A stretch of 64,000 nucleotides of DNA from positions 1 to 64,000 of the forward strand of contig NZXU01000110.1 in the NCBI GenBank assembly GCA_002698425.1. Direction: 5' to 3'. The stretch comes from Ahrensia sp. GTDB taxonomy: Bacteria > Pseudomonadota > Alphaproteobacteria > Rhizobiales > Rhizobiaceae. The position numbers were made by a program, and so were the translations under genes. Positions 26,388 through 37,138 of the stretch are shown here, piece after piece (position 1 is the stretch's first letter; the number at the start of each line of letters is the position of its first letter). The notes beneath the pieces were generated by a model, which made no database searches, was not told where the DNA came from, and saw only the letters and a list, made by a program, of their open reading frames with translations.

Positions 26388-27206
26388 CTAGAAAATCTGG
26401 CTGCTCTTCGGCGTCTCCATGGACGCACCGTTGCGGTCCTCGTCGAACAGCGAACCCGTGCCGAACGCGGCCCGGAAACCGGCGAGGAACGTATGTCCGC
26501 CGACGCTGTCGCCATCGACGCTGACATGGTCGTACTGGTAGCGTCCCCAGACGGAGAAAGGCGTCCCATCGAAGCGCTTCTCCGCTTCGAGGCCGGCCGT
26601 GAAGATGCTGGCGTCGTCCCCGCCGTCGGAAATCTGGGTGAAGCCCAGTTCGCCTTCAAAGCGCAAATTCTCGGTGTGGAAATACCGAACCTCGCCGCGA
26701 GCGCCCCATGTGCCGACGCTGTCTCCGTCAACCAGATATTGGCCCCAGAAGGCCTGCCCATAATAGGTGATATTGCCGTTGTAGATCTGGAACTCCGGAC
26801 CGAGGCGGTAGGAGGATAAGTCGCCATCGACATCATCGATGGAAAGCCAGTCATAGGCCGCGAAGCCGCCGACCGCATAGGCGCTCGGATCGCGTTTGAA
26901 AATATGGACGGCGCCGCCGATTGCGGAGAATGTGTCCCCGTCCGCCGTTACGCCATTGTAGCGGGCATCGAACTGGCCGTTCCAATACGGGTCGAAACGG
27001 TAGTTCAGCTTGCCGTTGACATTGTAGACGGTGGCCGTCTCGGAATCGCCGTCGCTGGTCGCGACAAGCGCGCCGACGGATGCGCCGATGCTGCCGGAAA
27101 CCGGGGCAGCCTGCGGAGAGTCATAATCCGTCGCGCCAATCCGGTCCGCTGCGAAAGCCGGCGATACGAATGCGGCCGACACCAAGCTCAGTATGATCTT
27201 CTTCAC
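26388..27206 (-). CDS. Outer-membrane beta-barrel protein
   Basis: A 272-residue exported protein with a signal peptide (MKKIILSLVSAAFVSPAFA) and alternating hydrophobic strands with many aromatic residues (NYRFDPYWNGQFDARYNG, YGQAFWGQYL), as in porin-like or Omp25-type barrels. It does not end in a barrel-type phenylalanine strand alone but in SSQIF, compatible with outer-membrane assembly. The start is GTG at 27206 with GGGGA 6 nt upstream. An ATTTGCA palindrome lies about 100 bp upstream. The pore or ligand function is unknown. Confidence 0.75.
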   Translation of the reverse strand: MKKIILSLVSAAFVSPAFAADRIGATDYDSPQAAPVSGSIGASVGALVATSDGDSETATVYNVNGKLNYRFDPYWNGQFDARYNGVTADGDTFSAIGGAVHIFKRDPSAYAVGGFAAYDWLSIDDVDGDLSSYRLGPEFQIYNGNITYYGQAFWGQYLVDGDSVGTWGARGEVRYFHTENLRFEGELGFTQISDGGDDASIFTAGLEAEKRFDGTPFSVWGRYQYDHVSVDGDSVGGHTFLAGFRAAFGTGSLFDEDRNGASMETPKSSQIF

Positions 27207-27301
27207 GACAATCCCCTGTATTCTGATCTGCGCCCCATCTCGACATGAAGCGAACTGATTTTCCGGAAACCTCGACTCGAAACTATGCAGGGCGGACAAA
27301 T

Positions 27302-27318
27302 ATTTGCAATCTGCAAAT
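27302..27318. promoter_or_regulatory. ATTTGCA palindrome upstream of the outer-membrane protein gene
   Basis: Perfect inverted repeat ATTTGCA-ATC-TGCAAAT, about 100 bp before the beta-barrel start and 170 bp before the M20 gene. It could be an operator for either gene; no regulator is identified. Confidence 0.35.
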
Positions 27319-27489
27319 CATCGTACGGATCGAAAAATCATGGGGATTTGACCGTCTCTCGACATTTCCGCGAGCCATGATGCAACAGGGCAACATCCGG
27401 CATCACGGATAGCCGTCCGGCAATCGGGGGTGTGAGCGCGCGATAGGTCACGCGCAGACACCTTGCCCTCGCGCGCCAACTCATGATCA

Positions 27490-28767
27490 ATGCCGCCCAT
27501 GGAGCCCATGCTGGAATCGATTGCCGGACGCGAGGACGACCTCGTCGACCTGACCCGCGAACTGATCCGCTTCCCGACGGTCAATCCGCCAGGCGAAGCC
27601 TATGCGCCTTGCGCCGAATTCATCGGCAACAGGCTGGCAAAATCCGGCTTCGAGATCGAATATGTCCGCGGCGAAGGCGAACCCGGCGATACCGATCGCT
27701 ATCCACGCACCAATGTGATTGCCCGGCGAGAGGGCGCGCGGCCCGGCGCCTGCGTGCATTTCAATTCCCATATCGATGTGGTCGAGGCGGGAGACGGCTG
27801 GACCGTCGATCCATTCGAGGGCGTGGTCCGCGATGGCCGCGTCTATGGCCGCGGCGCCTGCGACATGAAGGGCGGGCTCGCCGCCTCGATCATCGCGGTC
27901 GAGGCTTTCATTGCGGCCAATCCCGATTTCCCCGGCGCCATCGAGATTTCCGGCACGGTGGACGAGGAATCCGGCGGCTTCGGCGGCGTCGCCCATCTGG
28001 CGCGCAAGGGCTATTTCTCCAGGCCCCGCGTCGACCACGTCATCATTCCCGAGCCCCTCAACAAGGATCGCGTCTGTCTCGGCCATCGAGGCGTCTGGTG
28101 GGCTGAGATCGAGACGAAGGGCGAGCAGGCGCATGGCTCCATGCCGTTCCTCGGCGATTGCGCCGTGCGCCACATGGGCGCCCTGCTCGCGGCCTTCGAG
28201 GAGAAGCTGTTCCCGGCCCTCGACGCCAAGCAGACACGCATGCCGGTCGTCCCGGAAGGCGCGCGTCGCTCGACCCTCAACATCAATTCCATCCATGGCG
28301 GCCAGACCGACGACTATACCGGCCTGCCCTCGCCCAATGTCCCCGATTCCTGCCGGCTGACCATCGACCGCCGCTTCCTGATCGAGGAAGAGATCGGTGA
28401 GGTGAAGGGAGAAATCCTTTCAATCCTCGAAAGCCTGAAAGCGACGCGTCCCGACTTCGACTATGCGATCCGCGATCTCATGGAGGTGATGCCCCTCATG
28501 ACGGAGAAGGACGCACCGGTTGCGAGCGCCGTCGCCCACGGCATCCAGGCGATCTTCGACCGCGAGCCGGACTATGTCATCTCGCCGGGCACATACGACC
28601 AGAAGCACATCGCCCGCCTCGGCCATCTCTATGACTGCGTCGCCTACGGCCCCGGCATCCTCGACCTCGCCCACCGCCCCGATGAGTGGGTCGGCATCTC
28701 CGACATGGTGCAGTCCGCGCAGGTGATGGCGCTGGCGCTCGGCGAGTTGCTGTCGACGCCGGGCTGA
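27490..28767 (+). CDS. M20-family metallohydrolase (ArgE/DapE-like deacylase)
   Basis: A 425-residue cytosolic zinc hydrolase that removes acyl groups from amino acids or cleaves small peptides. Metal motifs are seen: FNSHIDVV, YGRGACDMKGGLAA, GTVDEESGG with the catalytic glutamate pair, and a late histidine in SPGTYDQKHIARLG. Three in-frame ATGs (27490, 27499, 27508) leave the exact start open. The gene precedes a complete peptide-type ABC importer, so it may process the imported compound. The substrate cannot be told; acetylornithine and succinyl-diaminopimelate enzymes are its nearest named relatives. Confidence 0.85.
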   Translation: MPPMEPMLESIAGREDDLVDLTRELIRFPTVNPPGEAYAPCAEFIGNRLAKSGFEIEYVRGEGEPGDTDRYPRTNVIARREGARPGACVHFNSHIDVVEAGDGWTVDPFEGVVRDGRVYGRGACDMKGGLAASIIAVEAFIAANPDFPGAIEISGTVDEESGGFGGVAHLARKGYFSRPRVDHVIIPEPLNKDRVCLGHRGVWWAEIETKGEQAHGSMPFLGDCAVRHMGALLAAFEEKLFPALDAKQTRMPVVPEGARRSTLNINSIHGGQTDDYTGLPSPNVPDSCRLTIDRRFLIEEEIGEVKGEILSILESLKATRPDFDYAIRDLMEVMPLMTEKDAPVASAVAHGIQAIFDREPDYVISPGTYDQKHIARLGHLYDCVAYGPGILDLAHRPDEWVGISDMVQSAQVMALALGELLSTPG

Positions 28768-28858
28768 GCTTCGCGGCGCAACACTCGAGCGACGATCCCT
28801 GCTGACAATCCGCCCCGGTCCTGTATAAATTCCTGAGCGACATTCGGGAGGCCGCACG

Positions 28859-30343
28859 ATGATATCCAGGACCAGCACTCTTCTTGCCGGCGCGGCGCTT
28901 GCGCTCGCCCTCACCAGTTCGGCCTTCGCCGCGCGCACGGACCTGACACTGGCGATCCAGCTCGAACCGCCGCACCTTGATCCGACCGCGGGCGCCGCCG
29001 GTGCGATCGACGACATCGTCTACCAGAACATCTTCCAGGGTCTGACCCGCATAGGCCCCGACGGAGCAGTTCTGCCCTCGCTGGCCGAAAGCTGGTCGGT
29101 GTCCGAAGACGGGCTGACCTACACATTCAAACTGCATGACGGCGTGACGTTCCATGATGGAACGAGCCTCGACGCGGGCGATGTGGTCTTCTCGCTCGAC
29201 CGCGCCCGCGGCGACGAGTCCACCAATGCCCAGAAGGCCCTCTTCTCGGCCATCGCAAGCGCCGAGGCGGTGGACGAGCTGACCGTGAAGGTGACGCTCA
29301 GCCACCCCCAAGGCTCCTTCCTCTACAATATGGGCTGGGGCGACGCGGTGATCGTCGCGCCGGAATCGGCCGAGACCAACAAGGAAAAGCCGGTCGGCAC
29401 CGGTCCGTTCAAATTCGTCGACTGGGCGCAGGGCTCCTCGGCCACGCTGGAAAAGAGTGCCGACTACTGGGGCGAACCGGTGGCGCTTGATAAAGTGACC
29501 TACCGCTTCATCTCGGACCCGGCGGCCGCGACTGCCGCGCTGCTCGCCGGCGACATTCAGGCTTTCCCCGCCTTCCCCGCTCCGGAGGCGGTCGCGCAAT
29601 TCGAGGGCGATCCGCGCTTTTCGGTGGTGATCGGCTCCACGGAGGGCGAGACCATCCTCTCGACCAACAATGGCAAGGAACCCTTCAGCAAGCTGGAAGT
29701 GCGCCAGGCGATTGCGCATGCGCTCGACCGCCAGGCGATCATCGACGGCGCCATGTTCGGCTTCGGCACGCCGATCGGCACCCATTTCGCACCGCATAAC
29801 CCGGCCTATGTCGAACTGGTGGAGACCTATCCCTACGATCCCGAGAAATCGAAGGCTCTGCTGGCCGAGGCCGGCTATCCCGACGGCTTCTCGGCGACGC
29901 TGAAACTGCCCCCGCCCGCCTATGCGCGTCGCGGCGGCGAGATCGTTGCGTCCCAACTGCGCGAGGTCGGCATCGATCTCGAGATCATCCCGGTCGAATG
30001 GGCGCAGTGGCTCGATCAGGTGTTCAAGCAGAAGGACTACGACCTGACCATCATCTCCCACACGGAGCCGAACGACATCGGCATCTATGCGCGCGACGAT
30101 TATTATTTCGATTATCACTCCGACGCGTTCAAGAAGGTGATGGCAGAGCTCGACGTAACGGCCGACGAGGACAAGCGCTACGAATTGCTGCGTCAGGCGC
30201 AGGAGATCATCGCCAACGACGCCGTCAACGGCTACCTCTTCGAACTGCCGAAACTCGGCATCTGGGACGCCAAGCTGGAAGGCCTGTGGCACAATGTGCC
30301 GGTACAGTCGAACGACCTGTCGGCCGTTCGCTGGACTGACTAG
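28859..30343 (+). CDS. ABC transporter substrate-binding protein, family 5 (peptide type)
   Basis: A 494-residue periplasmic binding protein of the DppA/OppA family. The signal peptide is about 1-23 (LTSSAFA). The family signature is in LAESWSVSEDGLTYTFKLHD and VTFHDGTSLDAGDVVFSLDR, and the lobe with EVRQAIAHALDRQAI is typical. It delivers di/oligopeptides or related amine compounds to the permeases encoded downstream. A strong hairpin terminator after its stop would favour high production of this subunit relative to the membrane parts. Confidence 0.92.
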   Translation: MISRTSTLLAGAALALALTSSAFAARTDLTLAIQLEPPHLDPTAGAAGAIDDIVYQNIFQGLTRIGPDGAVLPSLAESWSVSEDGLTYTFKLHDGVTFHDGTSLDAGDVVFSLDRARGDESTNAQKALFSAIASAEAVDELTVKVTLSHPQGSFLYNMGWGDAVIVAPESAETNKEKPVGTGPFKFVDWAQGSSATLEKSADYWGEPVALDKVTYRFISDPAAATAALLAGDIQAFPAFPAPEAVAQFEGDPRFSVVIGSTEGETILSTNNGKEPFSKLEVRQAIAHALDRQAIIDGAMFGFGTPIGTHFAPHNPAYVELVETYPYDPEKSKALLAEAGYPDGFSATLKLPPPAYARRGGEIVASQLREVGIDLEIIPVEWAQWLDQVFKQKDYDLTIISHTEPNDIGIYARDDYYFDYHSDAFKKVMAELDVTADEDKRYELLRQAQEIIANDAVNGYLFELPKLGIWDAKLEGLWHNVPVQSNDLSAVRWTD

Positions 30344-30363
30344 GTTCTTTCGACATCCTTCGG

Positions 30364-30393
30364 GGCGGGCCGCCCTGGCCCGCCTTTGTCTTT
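30364..30393 (+). terminator. Intercistronic terminator/attenuator in the peptide ABC operon
   Basis: Perfect 8-bp stem GGCGGGCC/GGCCCGCC, loop GCCCT, followed by TTTGTCTTT, between the binding-protein gene and the first permease. Such partial terminators set a high ratio of binding protein to transporter. Confidence 0.8.
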
Positions 30394-30419
30394 ACTCCGG
30401 CGCCCGCTAGTCTCCGCCC

Positions 30420-31364
<945 letters not shown>

Positions 31365-31365
31365 C

Positions 31366-32238
31366 ATGGCCGCAGACCTGATCGCCACAGAACACGAGGA
31401 CTGGCGCCATTTCGTCGGCAAGGCGTTACGCAACCGCTCCTTCATGGCCGGCGCGCTGATCACCGCGCTCGTCGTTGCGGTCGCGCTCGTCTCCTTTGTC
31501 TGGACACCCTATGACGTGACGAAGCTGGTCATCGCTGACCGGTTGCAGGCGCCTTCCGGCGCTCACTGGTTCGGCACCGATCATTTCGGCCGCGATATCC
31601 TGTCCATGATCATGGTCGGCTCGCGGAACTCCATCGCGGTCGCGCTGATCGCGGTCGGCATCGGCATCGCCATTGGCGTTCCGCTCGGCACGCTGGCGGC
31701 AGCCAAGCGCGGCGTCCTCGACGAAGTCCTGATGCGCGCATCCGACATCGTCTTCGCCTTCCCGGCGCTGCTCTCGGCAGTGATGATCACCGCGATCTTC
31801 GGCCCCGGCGCCATCAACGCCGTCATCGCCATCGGCATTTTCAACATTCCGGTCTTCGCCCGCGTCGCCCGGGGCGGGGCGCTGGCGCTCTGGCCCCGCG
31901 AATTCGTCCTCGCCGCCCGCGCCTCGGGCAAGCGCGCCGGCCTGATCACCGTGCAGCACATATTGCCGAACATCGCCAACCTGCTCGTCGTCCAGGGTAC
32001 GATCCAGTTCTCGCTCGGCATCCTCGCCGAGGCCGGGCTGTCCTATGTCGGGCTCGGCACCCAGCCCCCGGAACCGAGCTGGGGCCGCATGCTGTTCGAG
32101 GCACAGACCATGATGGCGATCGCGCCGCACATGGCGATCGTGCCGGGTGTCGCCATCATCGTCACGGTTCTCGGTCTGAACCTGCTGGGCGACGGGTTGC
32201 GCGACGTGCTCGACCCGAGATTGCGGCGGCAGCGATGA
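31366..32238 (+). CDS. Peptide-type ABC transporter permease, DppC family
   Basis: A 290-residue inner-membrane protein, partner of the DppB-type subunit. The N-terminal OppC-like segment and HWFGTDHFGRDILSMIMVGS are family signatures; the EAA loop is FVLAARASGKRAGLITVQH. Its stop overlaps the ATPase start (ATGA), so translation is coupled. Confidence 0.94.
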   Translation: MAADLIATEHEDWRHFVGKALRNRSFMAGALITALVVAVALVSFVWTPYDVTKLVIADRLQAPSGAHWFGTDHFGRDILSMIMVGSRNSIAVALIAVGIGIAIGVPLGTLAAAKRGVLDEVLMRASDIVFAFPALLSAVMITAIFGPGAINAVIAIGIFNIPVFARVARGGALALWPREFVLAARASGKRAGLITVQHILPNIANLLVVQGTIQFSLGILAEAGLSYVGLGTQPPEPSWGRMLFEAQTMMAIAPHMAIVPGVAIIVTVLGLNLLGDGLRDVLDPRLRRQR

Positions 32239-33866
32239 CGGACCCGGTCCTTGAAATCGAGAACCTGTCGCTGTCGATCGGAGACTATCCGATCCTCAGG
32301 GATATCGATCTCACCGTTCGGACCGGCGAGGTCGTCGGGCTCGTCGGCGAATCCGGCTCGGGCAAGTCGATGACCGCGCAAAGCGTGATGCGCCTGCTGC
32401 CGCACGCCGCGCGGGCCGCCGGCGCGATCCGTTTCGCCGGAGAAGAGCTGTTGGCTGCGAGCGAAAGCCGCATGTGCGAATTGCGCGGCGACGATATCGG
32501 CATGGTCTTCCAGGAACCGATGACGGCGCTCAACCCGGTCAAGACCATCGGCGAACAGGTCGCCGAAGGCATTCGCTTTCATCGCGGCCTCGACCGCGCC
32601 GAAGCGCTTGATCGGGCCCGGCAGATGCTTGAGCGCGTCGGCCTGCCCGAGGCCAGATTTCCGCTCACCCGCTACCCGCACGAACTCTCCGGCGGCCAGC
32701 GCCAGCGCGTTGTCATTGCCATTGCCTGCGCGCTGCGCCCGAAACTGCTGATCGCCGACGAGCCGACCACGGCGCTCGACGTCGTGTTGCAGGCCCAGAT
32801 CCTTGACCTGCTGCGCGAACTCGTCGCCGAGGACGGCATGGGCCTGATCCTGATCAGCCACGATCTCGGCGTCGTCGCCGACATGGCCGACCGCATCACC
32901 ATCCTGCGCAACGGCGAGGTGCAGGAGGCCGGCGAAACGGCAACGGTGCTGCGCGAACAGAAACACCCCTACACGCGCCGCCTCGCCGAGGCCTCGATCC
33001 ACGTGCCGGTCTGGGCCAACGCGCAAACCCCGCCCGACGGCGACAGCAAGCTTCTCGAACTGGACGATGTCGCCCGGCATTTTCCCGGTCATCGCACCGG
33101 CCTTTTCAGGCGCGGCGAACCGACCCGTGCCGTCGACGGCGTCTCCTTCGCGGTGCGCTCCGGCCACTCGGTCGCCTTGGTCGGCCAGTCCGGCTGCGGA
33201 AAGTCCACCCTCGCACGCATGATTCTCGCGCTCGATCATCCGACCGCGGGCACGATCAGCTTCGACGGCATGGAAACATCCGCGCTCGGCGAGGATGCGC
33301 TGCGCCCGGCCCGCCGCGAGATGCAGGTCGTCTTCCAGGATCCCTACGGTTCCTTCGATCCGCGCCAGAAGATCGGCCATTCCGTCGCCGAGCCCTTGCA
33401 CCTGATAGACAAGAAGCTGACGCGTCCCGAACGGCGCGAACGCATCGCGGCGGCGCTCGAGGAAGTCGGCATGCAGCCGGCGGACGCGACGAAATATCCG
33501 CACGAATTTTCCGGCGGCCAGCGCCAGCGCCTCGCCATCGCCCGCGCCATCATCACCCGGCCGAAACTGGTCGTCGCCGACGAACCGGTCTCGGCGCTCG
33601 ATGTCTCGATCCGCGCACAGATCCTCGATCTCTTCGCGCGGCTCAACGACGATCTCGGCCTCGCCTTCCTGTTCATCACTCACGACCTGACCGTCGCCCG
33701 CGCCATCACGCACGACGTGCTGGTGATGGATCATGGAAAGATTATCGAGTCAGGCCGGACCGGCGATGTGCTGGATCATCCCGGCCACGAGGTGACGCGC
33801 CGGCTGATCGCCGCCGCGCCGGACCTGCAGCGCGCGATCGAGAGACGGTCGGCGGACGTCAGATGA
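32235..33866 (+). CDS. Fused DppD-DppF type ABC ATPase
   Basis: A 543-residue protein with two complete nucleotide-binding domains in one chain. The first (about 1-265) has Walker A GESGSGKS and signature LSGGQRQR with Walker B LLIADEP. The second (about 275-520) has Walker A GQSGCGKS and signature FSGGQRQR with VVADEP. It powers the peptide-type importer. Most homologues outside this group are two separate genes. The 3' end overlaps the converging cbiB by 8 bp. Confidence 0.95.
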   Translation: MTDPVLEIENLSLSIGDYPILRDIDLTVRTGEVVGLVGESGSGKSMTAQSVMRLLPHAARAAGAIRFAGEELLAASESRMCELRGDDIGMVFQEPMTALNPVKTIGEQVAEGIRFHRGLDRAEALDRARQMLERVGLPEARFPLTRYPHELSGGQRQRVVIAIACALRPKLLIADEPTTALDVVLQAQILDLLRELVAEDGMGLILISHDLGVVADMADRITILRNGEVQEAGETATVLREQKHPYTRRLAEASIHVPVWANAQTPPDGDSKLLELDDVARHFPGHRTGLFRRGEPTRAVDGVSFAVRSGHSVALVGQSGCGKSTLARMILALDHPTAGTISFDGMETSALGEDALRPARREMQVVFQDPYGSFDPRQKIGHSVAEPLHLIDKKLTRPERRERIAAALEEVGMQPADATKYPHEFSGGQRQRLAIARAIITRPKLVVADEPVSALDVSIRAQILDLFARLNDDLGLAFLFITHDLTVARAITHDVLVMDHGKIIESGRTGDVLDHPGHEVTRRLIAAAPDLQRAIERRSADVR

Positions 33867-34836
33867 GCGCGGCGAGAACCGCGACGGTCACGGCGAGCAC
33901 GGTCATCGCCCGCCAGAAAACGGCAATCGCTTTCTCGATATCCTTTTCCGTCACCGAGTGACGTCCGGCGACATTGAGAAACGGGTCGTCGGTCAATTCG
34001 CCGCCATAATAGCGAGGTCCGCCAAGCGCCACGCCGGTCGCCGCCGCCATGGCGCTTTCGGGCCAGCCGGCATTGGGCGAACGGTGCAGCTTCGCGTCCC
34101 GGACCATCACGACCAGCGTACGGCGCGCCCGTCTCAGCCCGCGCAGGCTCCCGTCGGCGATCGCGATCATCAGCCCGGTCAGCCGCGCCGGGATCCAGTT
34201 GACGATATCGTCGAGGATCGCCGAGGACCGGCCGAAAGCGAGATATTTCTCGTTGCGATGGCCGATCATGGAATCGGCGGTATTGATGATCTTGTAGGCG
34301 AACAGGCCCGGCAGGCCGAGCACCGCATACCAGAAGGCAGGCGCCACCACGCCGTCGGAGGCATTCTCGGCAAGGCTCTCGACAGCGGCACGCGCAACGG
34401 CGCTCTCGTCCAGCGTTTCCGGATCGCGTCCGACGATCAGCGACACGGCCTCTCGCCCGCCGTCGAGACCGCCCTCGTCAAGCCCGTCGCGCACCGCGCG
34501 CACATGGTCGACCAGCGATTTCTGCGCCAGCAACACGGTGACGATCAGGATCTCGATAACGATCCCGGCAATGCCGATGAGGTCCAGCAACAGGTCCAGC
34601 CAGCGGCCGATAACAGCGCCGAAGACGACAAGCAGGAGGATCGAGAAGAAGCCGCGCCGCGCGCGCGCCGCGCCGGAGACGTCCTCATTGTTGAAGGCCC
34701 GGTCGAAGGCGCCAACGAGCTTGCCGAAGCCGACGACAGGATGCGGCACCCGCGACCAGATCGCGTCCGGATCGCCGATCAGGCGGTCGAGGATGAGCGC
34801 GACGAGAAGGACTGCGAGACTGCCGGAAACATACAT
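33859..34836 (-). CDS. cbiB: Adenosylcobinamide-phosphate synthase
   Basis: A 325-residue integral membrane enzyme (CobD in the Pseudomonas naming) that joins aminopropanol phosphate to adenosylcobyric acid. The opening RLIGDPDAIWSRVPHPVVGFG, the central SLAENASDGVVAPAFWY and NTADSMIGHRNEKYLAFG are family hallmarks. It begins 1 base inside the end of cobC and forms the end of a four-gene minus-strand run cobA-cobB-cobC-cbiB. Confidence 0.95.
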   Translation of the reverse strand: MYVSGSLAVLLVALILDRLIGDPDAIWSRVPHPVVGFGKLVGAFDRAFNNEDVSGAARARRGFFSILLLVVFGAVIGRWLDLLLDLIGIAGIVIEILIVTVLLAQKSLVDHVRAVRDGLDEGGLDGGREAVSLIVGRDPETLDESAVARAAVESLAENASDGVVAPAFWYAVLGLPGLFAYKIINTADSMIGHRNEKYLAFGRSSAILDDIVNWIPARLTGLMIAIADGSLRGLRRARRTLVVMVRDAKLHRSPNAGWPESAMAAATGVALGGPRYYGGELTDDPFLNVAGRHSVTEKDIEKAIAVFWRAMTVLAVTVAVLAALI

Positions 34837-35849
34837 TACGCAGGGTTGTGCATGGCGGTGCCGATTTCGGCAAGTGCTGAATTCAGCCGCTCGAACGCGC
34901 CCTCCCCGCTTGGTAAACCGAAGCGTATCCAGCCTGTCTCATGATCGAACACGCGAACGAGAATGTGCCGGCCGGCGAGTTTCTCGGCGAGATCATGCGC
35001 TGACGGATGATGCGCGGTCACGAAGAGGTCAGTGCGCCCGACGATCCGCATGCCTTGCCGTTCAAGAAGCGTCGCCAGTTTCCCGCTGTCGCCGGCTAGG
35101 CGCGACCGCGTCTCCGTGATCCAGTGCTCGTCGCGCAGCGCGCGCGCGCCGATCGCGAGCGCAGGGCCGGAGACCGCCCAGGGGCCGATCATTTGCGCCA
35201 GTCCCGACACGACGTCGGGATCGCCAATGGCAAAACCCAACCGAAGCCCCGCAAGTCCGAAGAACTTTCCGAACGATCGCAAGACCAGCAGTCCATGCCG
35301 GCCCGTCTCCGATACAAGTGAGCAATCCGGCGCGACATCGGCGAAAGCCTCGTCGACCACCGCCACGCGCCGCGCTTGCGCAAATGGCAGGATCTTCCCG
35401 ACCGGCCATGTCCGACCGTCGGGATTGTTCGGCTGGCCGACGATGAGCAGATCGGTCCCGTCGGGATCGGCGGGCAGATCGCCCGGCAGATCGACATGAA
35501 CGCCGGTCATTCTCAGCGCGTGCTCATATTCGCCATAGGTCGGCGAAACGATGGCCGCGCGGTCGAGATAGTTGAACAGCACCGGCAGCCACTGGATGAT
35601 GGCCTGGGTGCCGGGCGCCGCGACGATCGCTGCCCCGTCCGGAACGCCATAGCAGGCGCGCGCGGCCTCCAGGCACTCTTCCATGAGCCCTTCGTCCGGC
35701 AGCCTGTGCCAGATTTCGGCGGAAAGCTCCGCAACCGGATAGGCAACCGGATTGATGCCGGTGGACAGGTCCAGCCATTCCTCGCGGCGGCCGCCATGCC
35801 GGGCGATGGCGCGATCCAGCGCGCCGCCATGACGAACCGCGCCCGTCAT
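34836..35849 (-). CDS. cobC: L-threonine-O-3-phosphate decarboxylase-type aminotransferase CobC
   Basis: A 337-residue PLP enzyme of the histidinol-phosphate aminotransferase fold that supplies (R)-1-aminopropan-2-ol phosphate for the lower-loop linker. The opening HGGRREEWLDLSTGINPV is characteristic of CobC. The PLP lysine is in SFGKFFGLAGLRLGFA. It overlaps cobB by 4 bases and cbiB by 1 base. Confidence 0.93.
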   Translation of the reverse strand: MTGAVRHGGALDRAIARHGGRREEWLDLSTGINPVAYPVAELSAEIWHRLPDEGLMEECLEAARACYGVPDGAAIVAAPGTQAIIQWLPVLFNYLDRAAIVSPTYGEYEHALRMTGVHVDLPGDLPADPDGTDLLIVGQPNNPDGRTWPVGKILPFAQARRVAVVDEAFADVAPDCSLVSETGRHGLLVLRSFGKFFGLAGLRLGFAIGDPDVVSGLAQMIGPWAVSGPALAIGARALRDEHWITETRSRLAGDSGKLATLLERQGMRIVGRTDLFVTAHHPSAHDLAEKLAGRHILVRVFDHETGWIRFGLPSGEGAFERLNSALAEIGTAMHNPA

Positions 35850-37138
35850 GCCGCCCTGTCGATCACATGCATGTAGGACCCGGAGACGGAGCCGCGCCTG
35901 AGGCCGACCTCGCCCAACGCCTCGCCACGCGCATCGCTCGCCGAGAACAGCCGCTCGCCCTCTCCCTCGGAAATCAGTGTCGAATAGTGAAATTCATGCG
36001 CGGTGAGCGGCAGATCCCACGGCGCTCCGGCAAGCGGTGTCAGTCGCCGGTAGCCGAGATGGCGTTGGCGTTTTGCATAGGAGGTCGTCACGGGCAGCAA
36101 CCCCGCCATTCCGTGGCGCTCGCCCCCGCCGTCGATCAGTTCGTCACCGAGCACCATGTAGCCCCCACACTCCCCATAGACCCGAATACCGGCTTCAGCG
36201 GCCGCGCGCAGACCTCCAAGAAAACGCCCCGCCGCCGCGATCCTCTCCGCATGCAATTCGGGATAGCCGCCCGGCAGATAGACCGCGTCCGGATCCCCGG
36301 AAGGTATCTCATCGGCCAGTGGCGAGAAAAAGGAGATTTCCGCTCCCTGATCCCGCCAGCCGTGGAGAAGATGCGGATAGGAAAAGGCGAAGGCCTCGTC
36401 GCGGGCAACCGAGATCCGCTGGCCGAGAGGCGGCAGGCGCGACGCGGTCCGGTTCGAGCCGCGGCCCCGCACCGTCAACGCCGCCAGCCGGTCAAGATCG
36501 ACGCCGACCGTCACGGCGAGGGCCGCGTCTGCGAAAAACCGCTCGATATCCTGGTGTTCACCCGCCTGGACCAGGCCAAGATGGCGCGACGGCAGATGCA
36601 ATTCCTCCTGCCGGTGCACGACGCCAAGAACCGCGATGCCACGCGCGTCGAGCGCTTCGCGCAACATGGATTCGTGCCGTGCGCTGCCGACGCGATTGAG
36701 GATGACGCCCGCGATTTCAACGTCTTCGCGAAAGTCCATGAATCCCGATACGAGCGCCGCGATGGAATGCGCCATCCGACCGCAATCGACGACGAAGACG
36801 ATCGGCAGGCCGAGCAGCACCGCGAGATCGGCGGCCGAGCCCTCGCCGTCCGCCGCCCCGTCGAACAGGCCCATCATGCCTTCCACGATCAGCAGGCGAT
36901 CGTCGCCGGCATGGCTGTTGGCGAGTGCATGCAGCAGGTCGGGGCGCATCGCCCAAGGGTCGAGATTGATACAGGGCTCGCCGCTCGCAGCCTCGTGGAA
37001 GGCCGGATCGATATAGTCCGGACCGGCTTTCGCGGGCGCCAGTTTCACGCCCCGGTTCCGCAGCGCCCGCAACAGCCCGAGCGTCACCGTCGTCTTGCCC
37101 GAGCCGGAATGCGGCGCGGCGACGAGGAAACCGTTCAT
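35846..37138 (-). CDS. cobB: (Hydrogeno)cobyrinate a,c-diamide synthase
   Basis: A 430-residue two-domain amidotransferase that uses glutamine and ATP to amidate side chains a and c of the corrin ring. The N-terminal P-loop is APHSGSGKTTVTLGLLRAL (from residue 7). The C-terminal class I glutaminase-like half has the cysteine in VYGECGGYMVLG. The start at 37138 is the ATG before the P-loop; the upstream extension lies inside cobA. The gene overlaps both neighbours by 4 bases. Confidence 0.95.
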   Translation of the reverse strand: MNGFLVAAPHSGSGKTTVTLGLLRALRNRGVKLAPAKAGPDYIDPAFHEAASGEPCINLDPWAMRPDLLHALANSHAGDDRLLIVEGMMGLFDGAADGEGSAADLAVLLGLPIVFVVDCGRMAHSIAALVSGFMDFREDVEIAGVILNRVGSARHESMLREALDARGIAVLGVVHRQEELHLPSRHLGLVQAGEHQDIERFFADAALAVTVGVDLDRLAALTVRGRGSNRTASRLPPLGQRISVARDEAFAFSYPHLLHGWRDQGAEISFFSPLADEIPSGDPDAVYLPGGYPELHAERIAAAGRFLGGLRAAAEAGIRVYGECGGYMVLGDELIDGGGERHGMAGLLPVTTSYAKRQRHLGYRRLTPLAGAPWDLPLTAHEFHYSTLISEGEGERLFSASDARGEALGEVGLRRGSVSGSYMHVIDRAA

